The translations under genes and the position numbers were made by a program. A stretch of DNA of 64,000 nt from Luzula sylvatica (Eukaryota; Streptophyta; Magnoliopsida; Poales; Juncaceae), in assembly GCA_946800325.1 (NCBI GenBank), contig OX326959.1, positions 39,236,908-39,300,907 of the forward strand. Direction: 5' to 3'. This document shows, in pieces, positions 34,597 through 51,342 of this stretch (its first letter is position 1; the number at the start of each line of letters is the position of its first letter). Below the pieces are notes generated by a model, which worked only from the letters and a program-made list of their open reading frames with translations, did no database searches and was not told where the DNA came from.

Positions 34597-37500
34597 TTAA
34601 CGAGAGGGCGAGTTAATGTTTGTGGGAGTCCTTTTGATAACAAACTGATCAACAATTCGCACTGAATTAACCGGGTCGGGTCCCAATGCAGAGCTCCATT
34701 TGCTTGGCGACTTACGAGTGTAACTCGGGCTTGGTTGGAGCAGATCCCTCGGCTCCGATTCCCAATCCGGATCCAATTTCCACTCTTTCGGCACCTAATC
34801 ACGTCAAATAAATTATAAATAAATAATCATAAAAAAAATCTTCAGAGAGAGAAAAAGAGAGAATGTGACAACCTTGTCTACGGCAAGGGTATAAACTTCC
34901 AAATCACCATCCTTAGTAATATGAAATCGCGTAAAGGCCTTATAATTGGCAATGCGTAAAGAAGAGAAAGCCTCGTCAAAATGAATGCCGAACCAATTAA
35001 TGCACACATAGAGATAACTACCGAACAAGAGGGACACAACTGGCGTTGAAAAAACCCAAAAGTACGTGAACACTGACACATAATAAATTATGGCTCCTCC
35101 TCGCGGAAGTGAATCAATTCCTCTCTTGCATATACTACTTCTCGTCACAGCCATAACCTAATGTAATATATTACATTAAATATAAAAAAGAAATTAAATA
35201 AAATAAAATAAAAAAATAAATGATATTAATGGCATACCTCTGGTATATCAAAAGCGGACATTAAATACTTTATACAAGCCGGGTATAACCCGAAAGTCCA
35301 TTGTTCGATACGCGCCCGAAGCCCGGTTGGATCTGGAAAATGTTGATTCTCCATTGACCGGTACCATTCATATAGCGTATGGTATCCTACAACATCAAAG
35401 AAAAAATTAAAAAAACTGAAAGAAAAAATTCAACGAATGATATCGTGACACATGACATGCATACCAGAGGTAGCCAAGAGGCGGTTGCGAATGCAAATCT
35501 CGATTCCCAACTCCATCAAAAGCATCAAGACTAGTGCGGAGGTGAGATGAGCGGCTGCATGGAGAAACCCAATCAAAAAACGCCTTCTCCGTGACAGCTT
35601 GGTCGGTACGAAAATGAACGAGAATACTAATAGTAGCGTTACGCCTAATAAAGATACGTACGATCTCTCCATGATGTACAGTACCGATCCCCATATCGTA
35701 CCAAAAAACGCCTTCATGTGTCCTGACCACGAGTCTCCGCGTAGTATGTTAAATGCACCACACTGTATCATTCAAATTATTAAACGTTTCATTATATGAT
35801 AATAGATTAATAATTAAAGAAATATTACATGGGTCTCACCTGTGGAAACATAGAGAAAACTAGTATGAAGTAAATAATACCGCCAATAACATCAAATTGC
35901 CAATTTTTCCTTCGGAATTTCAATATATTCCCCAATGCAATCTGAAATAAACAAAAATGTATAAATAACTAAATACACAAATAAAAAAATAAAAAATAAA
36001 TAGGTGCTGACCCTGTTAGAATCATGGAAACTAGGATAGCTCGATTCACACTCATACGAGGTGCCATAAAACCTCTTAAACCCTTTGAAAACATGGGTCG
36101 GGTGCAAAAACGCGCCTCCGCATCCGTTAACCATTAAATGCTCTACGTAGACAGGTGGCGGGGCTCGCTTGTCAGAACGAGGCTCGGATTCAGACTGTAC
36201 GCAAGAATGACGCATGTAATGATGCAAATCTCCAGCCATGCGTAATTTGCACCGTCCCTTCAAATAATCACGAATAAGGTACGTTACGTTTTGACCCGTA
36301 TTGTCGCCCCAGTACCAGTCGAGAAGCCAACTCGGCTCGTGCGTCATTATTATTACAGAGTCGTTCACGCCAATCTGCAATTTTTTTTTATCAGCTCGTA
36401 TTTAATTATTTATTTTATTTTGAGTTTATATACCTTGTTGCGACATAATTCGGCGAAAAATTTGTACTGGTACACATCGATATCACCATGAAGAGCTTGG
36501 TCGAGACCAAAAACCCACCATCCTTTCGGCAATTTTAGTGCAAAGTAACTCTTTTTTTGAGGCATGAACCATCCACCGAGCCAACTCTTATGACATATGT
36601 ACCGCATAAACGTGTTTAGACCATCAAACCAATCTAACCCCCCAAAAAAAAAAAAATTAGTTTACGCACCGACTTAAGACGAGCGAAAAAAGTACGTATA
36701 GGTTGAGGGTATATAACCATGATTTCCAGGGATGATAAAACTCTGGGGCCCACGATACCGTTTCAGATCTGACACGCCCAACGGGAGCTCAGGCTTATCG
36801 ATTGCTATGTGTTCCGGTTTGTACCAAGATGGGGGCTGCAACGCATCTTCAAATGGTCTGAAAAACCGTTTTTCGTACGTAAATGCCGATGGATTCGGAT
36901 ACCTGCAAAAAATAATTAATTTTTAAATCTATTTTTTTAATAATATAAGAATCACGGTAAGACATACGCGAGATCGCCACCGATGAGTAGCAAATCGCCA
37001 CGTGGAAGCCGAACCCTAGAATGAGTATTCTCTCGATTACTACGCAATTGGGAGGACTCGTCAGACTTGTTAACCCTAACCCTAACAAAAGGCTGCGCTA
37101 ATAACCGTGCGACTGTATACGTCGAGTTACCACCGTCGCCAGTGTCCGCGATGAAATCGAACCACATTTCGTCTTTTTCTTGGAAGTGTTCATATAATAA
37201 ATCGCCCCCTTTTGATTCGTCTGGCGCCTTATTCATCGCTGCCTGTTAAAAATAGAAATTTTTTTTTAAATAAATAAATAAATAAATAAAACAAAAGGGT
37301 ACCTGCATCATACGCATGTCGAAACGGCCAACGAAAAGTGTAACGGAAACCATGAGGTCAAAAACGGTTTTGAATAAATCCGTAGAAGTCCTGGAGAAAT
37401 AATTAAATAAAATGTATAAATCCCACACAAAAAAAAAAATCAAATTTCAAATGGTGAAAAAAAATATTAAATGGGTATTTTTTAATAAATGGTGTACATA

Positions 37501-38817
37501 CCCAGAATACCAGGGAACCATATCGAGAAAATCTGGTTTCATTTGTTTCTTCGACTTCTCATACTCCGACAGAGTCTTTGGATGCGTGAGCGCCCACCTA
37601 TATAATAATATTTCAAAATTATCAATAAATAAATCATAAAAATGGGTTTAAAAATACAACAAATTAAATAAATACCCAGTTGAGCGCTCAACCACATAAT
37701 GGGCTATATAAAGGCCCATTAAAGTGGCCCATAATGAGAAAACTGGAGATATCTCGTCAGGCTGATTGGCACACGTTCCTCCCGTACACGCCAACTATAA
37801 AAATAAATTAATTTCTTTTATCTCAGTAAAAAAAAGAGACGGACTATACGAGGGTAAAAAGGTAAATGTACCTCGCCATAAATGACCCATTTAGAAAAGA
37901 TAGGGTAATCAGAAGCGGACCCGACCGAAACGAACCAAGAAGAACAGACTTGATCCTTAAATTCGTGCATGCGTAACAATTTCGAAATCCATGTGTTTGT
38001 ATCGTTCTTTTTCCAAAGAGAAAATAACCAATTCACATTTCTTTTATCTAGGGTTTTCTCCTTGTGTATTGCACGGTTCCCACAATGGCTGTAAAATACA
38101 CAACACGCTATGCTTATCACCTAGAGAGAGAAAGATAGATAGATTTGTCAGTAAAGAATAAATTAAAAAAGAAATAAAATGAGATGAGATGAAAGAAAGA
38201 AAGTATTACTGTGCAATTTTGAATAATAGTGAGAATTTCAGGTCTTTTTTTGGCAACACGAGAAACAAGATTGAGGTACCAAAGGCCGAGAAATAAAATA
38301 TGAAATACCATGAGAAAAAGAACAGACGAAATATAAATCGTGAGAAATAGAGACACGTTCATTCTCATATCGAGCCCCATTGATTGAAAACTCGGCAAGT
38401 GGTACAATGCTGCCGTGAAAATCCATGCAATGTACCTGCATGCAACCCAAATTAAAAAATAATAAAAATATATATTATTTGTTAATTTGGTGGAAGAAAA
38501 GAGTAGAGTACGAACCAGCGGCTAAAATTCGAGTAACTTGGTGTGATTGTTTTTCTTACAAAAGGGGAGGAGAAGAAATAGAAAAATCCAAATAAGCAAA
38601 TATACATAGACCACCATTTCAGATTTTTATCGAGCTTCAGATATATGGTGTGTAGATTGTCTGACGAAATAAAGAAAAGCCATCCAAAAATCACCGCAAT
38701 TATCGCGTGTTTCGAGTGCTCTAACGGGTACGGGTACGTATGGGTTAAGATTGTCCTGACCCGATCCATAGTTAGGGTTTCTAGTAGTGGTCCAATTGAA
38801 GGTGTGCCGTTGTTCAT
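34597..38817 (-). CDS. Large multi-pass membrane calcineurin-like metallophosphoesterase
   Basis: Fifteen exons on the minus strand, phases closing to 1,044 residues, from ATG at 38817 to TAA at 34597. The N-terminal third has several hydrophobic helices (FGWLFFISS, ICLFGFFYFF, YIAWIFTAALY, LFLTIYISSVLFLMVF). The middle carries the metallophosphoesterase motifs in order: D-x-G-D (FIADTGDGGN), GGD (LLLIGGDLAYP), GNHD (IPGNHDWFDG), the TH motif (IIMTHEPSW) and GDLHHY. Further membrane helices follow (GGIIYFILVFSMF, LLGVTLLLVFSFIFV, AAAHLTSALVLMLL, FTYFWVFSTPVVSLLF). All metal-ligand motifs are present, so an active enzyme is likely, but substrate and membrane are unknown. I recognise the plant family but not a named gene. 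Confidence 0.88.
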
Positions 38818-39346
38818 CAGCTATTCAAAACCTAATTATCACAAAAAACAAGTACCATTTACTAATTGCAGTTCCAATTGACAATTTTTCATAAAATTGA
38901 AGTTAAATACACCCTAGTTTGGTAACTGAAAACCAAATTTGTCCTTTCACTTGATTACTAAATAGTCACTCGGAAAGAAAGACCGAATCAGTGAATTACT
39001 ACTAATCTACACAAAGAACCCATCTTTAAGAAAAAAAGGGAACTAAATTCAAATTTCATAATTCGGAATTGTGTAATGTGTTTTGGAAACTATTTTCCCA
39101 ATAAATAAAAAAATAAACACTGCCAAAAAGGAAAAAAAAATCAGACCAGAACTGATGCTCGTCTCTACTACTAAAACAAACAAATCAAACACATGCAGCC
39201 AAAATACGAATCAACACAATCCTCAAACAATTCAATCGGAATTCCATCCATAGATAGAGAAAAACAGCTTATGATAGGATCATAAAAACGAAGGATTGAA
39301 CACAGCTCCAAACCCCAAATTTGATATTTCCAAATTGAGAGCGAGC

Positions 39347-39390
<44 letters not shown>

Positions 39391-39540
39391 TACCAGGGAA
39401 AATGCTTGTGAATATACCATTTTGAAAGATGGGAAAGGAATTATTGCAGGTAACTTGCTAACTTTTGTTTGCCAAAAAGAAGGGAAAAAAAGGAAAGAGG
39501 GAAAGGAAGAACAAGAGCCGTAATAAATTGGGACAAGTTA
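38818..39540 (-). promoter_or_regulatory. 5' leader/promoter of the phosphoesterase gene
   Basis: Non-coding, with a long GA/CT microsatellite at 39351-39387 (CT on the coding strand). CT-rich tracts of this kind often lie in plant 5' UTRs. A 5' UTR intron is possible but not resolved. Confidence 0.4.
39351..39387. repeat. GA microsatellite
   Basis: About 18 uninterrupted GA repeats upstream of the phosphoesterase gene. Confidence 0.9.
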
Positions 39541-39704
39541 AAGCAACTACCAATATTCATTTTTCTCATATAAAATTTAGTAATTTTGATACACCAAATC
39601 TTTTACCTATGTAAACTTGTACTTATTGTTAATTGTTTTATTTAGCTATGCAAAATCCATTTGCATATCTTAGTTAAATAATATTATTATTAAATATATA
39701 TAAT

Positions 39705-40640
39705 TTTAAGAAATTTCTTCCATCATCATTTTAATATGAACCATTTGATCCTCGTCAAAAAAATCCAAAATACTTGATTTTTAATTTGAACATGATTTAT
39801 ATAAACCAAGTAATTTTAAAAGTACATGAACCTTGGTCCATCGTGAACCAAGTTCATTCATATTTTTTGTCTCAACTAAATATTTTTTTTTTCAAAAAAC
39901 ATCTTAAATTTTTGGATATTGTAAAAAATCCTATAATTTACATATGTAATAATTGAAAAAAATTATTATTATTTATTCATCTTAAATTTTTTTTAAATTT
40001 TTTACAGCACATAATAATTAAAAAACAATATTTATTATATGTTATATTTATATAATTTTCATATTTCACAAATTATATATATTTGACTTTTATATTTTTT
40101 TCCTAAAAAACTTACACAAAATAAAAATAAGATGAACAACAATATTAGAAAAACACCTTGCAAATGGAAATTCTTGCATTTATAGAAGGCTACATCATCA
40201 CTTTAATATGAGTCATTTGATCTTGATCAAAAGATCCAAAATACTTGATTTTTCATTTGAACATGATTTATATAAATCAAGTAATTTAAAAGTTACATGA
40301 ACCTCGGTCCATCGTGAACCAAGTTCATTCATATTTTCTGTCCCAATTAAATAAATTATTTTTTCAAAAAACACCTTAAATTTTTGGATATTGTAAGAAA
40401 CCCTAAAATTTACATATGTAATAATTGAAAAAATTACTATTATTTATTCATCTTAAAAAAAATACTAAATTTTTGCATCACATAATAATTAAAAAACAAT
40501 ATTTATTATATGTTATATTTATATAATTTTCATATTTCATAAATTATATATATTCGACTTATATATTTTTTCCTAAAAAACTTCACAAAAAAATAAATAA
40601 GACGAACAACAATATTAAAAGAACACACCTTGCAAATATG
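39705..40640. repeat. Tandem duplication, two copies of about 470 bp
   Basis: The segment with TTTGATCCTCGTCAAA (39746) recurs as TTTGATCTTGATCAAA (40216). Both are followed by ACATGATTTATATAAA, CCATCGTGAACCAAGTTC and a shared AT-rich tail ending AACAACAATATTA. Copies differ by scattered substitutions. No ORF is conserved. Confidence 0.85.
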
Positions 40641-40823
40641 TTTTAAAAAAAATCATGGAACTATTAAAAAATAAAATGAGAACGAAAATAAAAAATTTGA
40701 TCAGATTGAGGGGTCCGGTCCGATCCGATCTCGAGGACCACGTCACCGATCCGAGGGTACAAATCTTATTATGCAACTACGAATACATAACTTATTAAAT
40801 CATTTTCTAAGAAATGATAAGTT

Positions 40824-40908
40824 GTCAATGGGTTCATATCTTAGTTGGTTGAGTGTAAGCACAAAAAATCATATGTTATGAGAGGTTGTGAGTTCGATCC
40901 TCATTGAC
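40824..40908 (+). repeat. tRNA-derived SINE or tRNA pseudogene
   Basis: GTCAATG...CATTGAC form a perfect 7-bp acceptor-like stem. TTAGTTGGTTGAG resembles an A box, and GTGAGTTCGATCCTCAT forms a T-arm with a B box. The anticodon arm is degenerate. A diverged relative at about 51253-51342 makes a repeated tRNA-derived element more likely than a functional tRNA. Confidence 0.6.
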
Positions 40909-41157
40909 ATCAAAAAAATTATGTATCAATAACGAAAACGATCGCTTGTTTGATACCATTAAAAAAAAAATAAGAAATGTAAGTTTTATTTTTTGGAAGG
41001 TAAATATGATATTTGGCCTTATTTTTTATAGAAGAGTAGAGACATACAAAACCCTGAATTGAATTTTGGAAGTCAGATGTGATCTCATTTCCCCCAGAAA
41101 ATCCAATCATCCTGTCATCATTCGTTCATTCGCCCGAGTTCGCTCTCTGCAGCTTCG

Positions 41158-45955
<4,798 letters not shown>

Positions 45956-46824
45956 TTTTTGTAAAAATAAAGCTGTTTTTTTTTTTTGGGTAGTTTATTA
46001 ATCTTATTTTTGTTATATTTTGTTTTTTTACGAGCTTAAACTTTTACTGGGCGGCGGTAATAATGGATCATACTGGTCGGTACGTATTGAGGCCGATCCA
46101 TCATCCGTTTAGATTCGGATGTCTGCTTGGGATTGGCCTTTTGGGAGTAAAAATAAAAATAAAAAGAAAATTGGACGGATGTGGTATTGTAGTCTTTGGT
46201 AGTTTTGACAAGCTTTTCCTCCAACACATAATAATTTGTATAAAATTGGAATTTGAAGTGTTTAACGAGGAGAAAATAAATGCATACTCATGTTTGACGG
46301 ACTTGTTTCTTTTATAGTTTATGCTTGTCACAAACAAATAATGCATATAAAAATTCAATATCAGAATCAGAAATAAAGAACATACATGGTGTACAAAAAT
46401 GAAATGAAGTATATAAATGATATACAAAAACTATGTGAGTATGAAGATATTACTGATGTGAAAAAATTGTGGGCACAAACAAAAAAAATGTCAAGTAAAG
46501 AACAAAAAGAGAATACCGACGGCTCCATTAAATTTTGAGAAAATACGAGTATAAAATAGAGAAAAAAATGACAAAATATAAGGCAATAAAAAACATTTAA
46601 TAAAGAGTACACCGACTATATAACAAAAAGGTGGGGTACACTTTTAACATACTTCCATGATATAAAAAAAAAGATAACAAAAACGGCCACAAAAAGAAAC
46701 AAGGCCGCATCAAAATGCAAACGAACAACAAAAAGAATACACTTTTTTCTATCTCGAGTGTCCCTCATATACTTTCCTAAAATTTTCTTTATCCTTTTTC
46801 TATGGTAGACTTGAAATATGAAAA
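45956..46824. other. Intergenic between convergent PEX1 and DCD genes
   Basis: AT-rich, contains both 3' UTRs. ORFs on both strands here (for example 46101-46427 on the minus strand) are low-complexity and show no domain. Confidence 0.55.
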
Positions 46825-49107
46825 TCAGAATTTGTTATATTCAAGAGGAATAAATTCCTCTAGAATAATATCATCTTGATTTTTGGTCGTGCCTGCTTCA
46901 TTCAAATTTTCAGGTTTAGCTCTTTGGATCAAGCTTCGAAGTTCAAATGCAATGCCCATACCCGTTTTCAAAATTTCGGCTTCAAATTCAAGTTTCTCTT
47001 TTGCAATAAACGGTTCTGCGTCAGGTACATGTTTCTTATCTTCGGTTTTCTCATCTAATACCACTAATTCACCAACCGTACCAGAATTATTATCGTTACT
47101 ATTCGTCTCCATCAAATTTTCATTTTCTGATTCAATCATATTCATGTTCTCTGATTCAAATTCAATTTTCTCAGATTCAGGTTTTTTACTTTTTTCTTCA
47201 AAAGTTTCATCCAATACAGAATCATCCATTGTAACATCAACCTCACATTTTTCAACAATTTCAATTTTGCCATTCTCAGAAGAAAGAGTATCGGTTCGTT
47301 CTTTCTTCATTTCTTCGTGAAATTGCAATACAGGCGCTTCACCCAAAAAAAAACCCTCGATTTTCGTTTCTTCTGAAGGGTCGATTTTGCAAATTGGTCC
47401 CTGTAAATCATGATTAAGATTTTGATTCTCAAAATTATGCACGGGTCTCTCGATTTCAAGAGAAGGCCTCACAATCCTCCTTTTCTTTTGGGTGCCTTCT
47501 TCGTCAGGGACAACGCTTGTTTTCTTTTCACCACTTCTTCGTTTAAAATTAAAAAAAACAGGTGCTTCGATGTTATCGGGTTCATAACGCTCCGAAACGG
47601 GTTCGACCGAATCCACAACCATTCCATCCAAACCCAAATCCTCTTTTGCCTCGATGTCCGTGCTCGACTTTTTAGTTGGTTTGTCATTATTAACCCAGTT
47701 GTTTGACTTTTTATTTAAGGAATTTAACAATTGATTGAGACTCGGTCCCTTGTCCACTTGTTTCTTGCTTTCCAAGCGTGAAAACACACTTTGCCTCTTC
47801 TCGCCATCTGAACAGAGGCTAGGGTTAGGGTTTGCATGGAACATGTTAGGGTTAGGGTTAGGGTTAGGGTTTGCATGGAGCACGTTGCTGAAACTAGGGT
47901 TAGGGTTAGGGTTTGCATGGAGCACGTTGCTGAAACTAGAGTTTTGGTGAGCAATATGATTCTCCTTCAAATTCTCGAAAAGACTAGCATAAAAATTTTC
48001 AGGGACTTGATTGCAAAAATGATCTTGGGATGAAGAAGTTGCGACCCCCCTAGAGGCATTTGGGAAATATTCAGGGTTTGGGGCGTAAGTTTGCATGGGT
48101 TGGCATGAAGAAGCATATGATTGGTTGTTCTTAATAGAACAATACTCGCATAACGGGTGCGTATTTGTAGGGTTTGGTACTGTATCGGTACTGCTCTGGT
48201 ACTGACAGTGTTGGTAATTTTGAATGGTATAGTCTGACGAGGTGGCGGTATGAGCACCAGAAGTATCTGGCTCATATGGGTAGTGGTACGAACCAGCAGA
48301 ATTTTGTGGGCGCATTGAGAGATCTGTTTTAGAGCTAGGATACGGGTTCCGGTAAGGGATGTTATCGGGGCGGGTTTCAAATCTGGATCCGCTATGCGGT
48401 GAGTTACAAGAAGAGGAATTGGTGTAAGAGAATTGTGTAACGGTTTTTTCTTCGCTCGTCCCGCCAGTAATCGTTTTCCTTCTTTCGAAGAGGGATACGA
48501 GATTCGTTACCTGAAAAAGGAAAAAAGGAAAAAGAACAAGAAAATGGGCAAAAAAGGAAACAACGAATTTGTATATAGATATCGGTACATAGGTCAAGAG
48601 AGAGAAAGAGGAGAGAGAGAGAAAACCTGCTCGAGATTAAGTTGGAAGTTGAATTTGTTAAAGCTGAAATAATTGTCTCTGATGGCCGGTTTGAACTCAT
48701 CCTCTGTTAGTGGTGTACACTTCCAAACAATCTTAAATTGGACCTGCATGTTATAAAATCAATAATTATTAAAAAAAAAAATATATCACATAGAAGAAAA
48801 TAAATATAATAAATTCAGTTGTTGAGAGAGTGACCTGGGCAGGGTACGAAGAGCCAGTTTGACGGTACGCATCACGTACGATATTATTGCCACCATCACA
48901 AGTAGCCTGGAAAACGCCGTGCATTCTGCGACCATCAGTATCGAAGAGGAAGAGAATCATTCCTTTTTTTATTTTCCTCACAAAAGAGTCGAACGAGGAA
49001 GGAAGCCCGAATATGTTTAGCCTGAAACATTCTGTTCTCGTTTTTTTGTTGCACATGAAAATCGCACCGCTCATGGCTGATCTTTCAGGCCGGTGCTCGT
49101 TCCTCAT
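46825..49107 (-). CDS. DCD (development and cell death) domain protein
   Basis: Plant-specific family linked to stress and hormone-induced cell death. Three exons: 49107-48835, 48743-48627 and 48510-46825, phases zero, 691 residues. The DCD domain occupies about residues 10-130: GAIFMCNKKTRTECF at the start, then FGLPSS, LFLFDTDGRRMHGVFQA, YPAQVQFKI and an FNKLNFQLNLEQV end. The remainder is low-complexity: an Asn/Ser/Tyr-rich stretch, an Asn-Pro repeat (about residues 310-350) encoded by TTAGGG-like hexamers, and a Glu/Lys-rich acidic tail that is probably disordered. The ATG at 49107 opens the domain directly. A GA-rich tract at 49655-49685 lies in the leader or promoter. Partners and exact role are unknown. 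Confidence 0.88.
47818..47920. repeat. TTAGGG-like hexamer runs inside the DCD coding sequence
   Basis: Several runs of (TTAGGG)n on the + strand, separated by GTTTGCATGGA.CA. On the coding strand they read CCTAAC repeats and encode alternating Asn-Pro within a duplicated SFSNVLHANPNP unit. The repeat is in frame. Confidence 0.9.
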
Positions 49108-49647
49108 TTTGATTGCCCCTGGAGAAGAAAGTGTGATTAATTATTTCGAAAGTTATTAACTGAGGATAGATTTAGCCTTAATTTGTTGATTCAGCAACCT
49201 AATTTTATACATAGAAAATCAATATTAAAGCTTCAAGATTACAAATCAAAGGAAAAAAAAACTAAATAAAATCAGTCCTAGAAAATAAAGCCATTAGCTT
49301 GTTTAACAAAAAAATGATGAAATACATCCAAAATGCATCAAATATCATCTCAAGAAATCCCAGAATATCTTCAAAACTGAATGCAAATACATGTAATCCT
49401 TAAAAAAACATCCAAAAACATGCCCAAATATTAGATAAAAAAAAGGCAAACACAACAATACAAAGGAATCAAACGCAAATAACAGTTTCATAAAATCAAT
49501 CTGCCGGCAGAAAAAAGGAATCAAACGATGAATTTACTGCGATAAATCTAAAAGAAAACAATAACGAGCTACCAAAGAAGATGAAATAGAGCACTCACCA
49601 GTCACCGCCGGCAGAAAAAACGAAGTTTCTGCAAATGCAAGGGTTTG

Positions 49648-49688
<41 letters not shown>

Positions 49689-49790
49689 GGAAGAGGCGGA
49701 GCGTGTAGGGATTAAGCGTATAATCTGTAATTAAGCAGAGGTAGTTAACATAGCGGTACGGATTTTATGGAGTTAAATGACGTAAATACC
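49108..49790 (-). promoter_or_regulatory. 5' leader and promoter of the DCD gene
   Basis: Probably holds a 5' UTR intron, since an acceptor-like CAG lies just before the start codon. It has a (GA)n microsatellite at about 49655-49685. No ORF. Confidence 0.4.
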
Positions 49791-50115
49791 CTTTTATAGT
49801 TTATCTATGTTTAAGAATTAAGAGGGTTCTTTTTGGCTTTTTGCCCTGACAGAAGAGAGAAATTAATTTGAAAATAATATCATTTTTTTCCCTAATTGCA
49901 GTACGCCTGAATCAAATTGTACAAACACCTGTCCCATTCACCGATCCGTTCAAGGCATAAGCCAAAGAGAATTTGGACACGCCCCCATGTATTATATTAT
50001 TATTATTATATTATGGAGAGTTCTATTGTACGTTTTTTTTAAGTGTATTTAAAGTAATTTTTTAAGTGTATTTATTAATAAATGATATGTTAAATAGTAA
50101 ATTTGAATTGTTCAT

Positions 50116-50159
<44 letters not shown>

Positions 50160-51252
50160 AAAATTTATGATACATCCTTCTAAATATCCAAAATATATTT
50201 TTGAAAGGATGTATGATAGAATTTTCCTATTATTATATACATACATATACAATATATTTAAATAAAAAGAAAACAAATTTTTAATTATTAATTAATTTCT
50301 TTTTAATAGTTAAACATTTAAGAAAGGAAAATTAAAATTTGACAGGTCATGCAAGCTATGTAAAAAGGATGCTCCATTATTAGAAGGAAAAAAACAGTTG
50401 CATTTTCAGGATGCAAACTGATTTTGGAAAGTTTTTTCGTATAGAAAATTAACAATTATTTTGTTTAAGATGGTAAACGAGTAAATAAATTCGGTTGAAA
50501 ATATGAGTAGATGTTAAGCGAGTTAAGTATAAACGAATACAAGAGTAAATGAGTAAATTAATTCGATTTAACACATAAAAGAATTTAAAGAAATTTAGTT
50601 TTATGCATGTCTTTTGCCTCATGATTTTACACGTGTCTTTGTCTCATTATTTGTTTAATTTATTATTAGTTATCAACACATCAAGTGGTATTCGGGAAAT
50701 TTAAATAGACATATATATTTTTTCAAAAAAATGAAGCACATTTGAATTGTGGTTTAATTTATCAAATTACATAGCAGAGATTAATTAATATGAAACCTAT
50801 AATTCATATGAAATATTCGCTCTCCATTGGACTGTAAGGAGATAACCATAAAATAGAAGGAAAAAATGATTACGAAATACCTAATAATAAATAGAGATAA
50901 ATATATTATATAGGCAAAGAATAACATTAATTATTTAATTATTAAGGTAAAATCTAAAATGAGTATCAATTAGAAAAGAGGTTTGATAGGGTGTTCCAAA
51001 ACCCATTTTTCATTTTTTTTATGTGATTTATGAGACATGTTAATTGGAATAATTGACAGCTTAATTAACATGTACTTAATATGTAATTGTGAATAAATAA
51101 TTAATTAACAAGTACGTTTAATTGATATGTACTTAAATGTTAATTATTAATTAATTGAATTGTTAATCATCTTAATAACATGATTTGCATCAACAAAATG
51201 TAGGTATATTTGGAGGAGATGGTATAATTCTCCTTCGAAAAAATGTACGATT
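49790..51252. other. AT-rich intergenic DNA
   Basis: Contains an (AT)n microsatellite at about 50119-50152. TTAATT-rich sequence near 51030-51250 resembles the repeat at 33740-33985. No gene recognised. Confidence 0.5.
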
Positions 51253-51342
51253 ATCAATGGGCTCATATCCCAGTTAGTTCGGCGTGAAATACAAAAAACC
51301 GTACGTTGTTAGAAGTTGTAAATTCAAATTTCATTAACATCA
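51253..51342 (+). repeat. Diverged tRNA-derived SINE-like copy
   Basis: TCAATGGGCTCATATCCCAG and the downstream TTAACATCAG align with the element at 40824-40908, but A- and B-box matches are weaker (AAATTCAAATTTC in place of GAGTTCGATCC). Confidence 0.5.

Noticed and set aside
35841..35942. Possible one-base frameshift in the phosphoesterase gene
   Set aside because: On re-reading, the exon is 102 bases and in frame (FDVIGGIIYF); the apparent deletion was my misreading.
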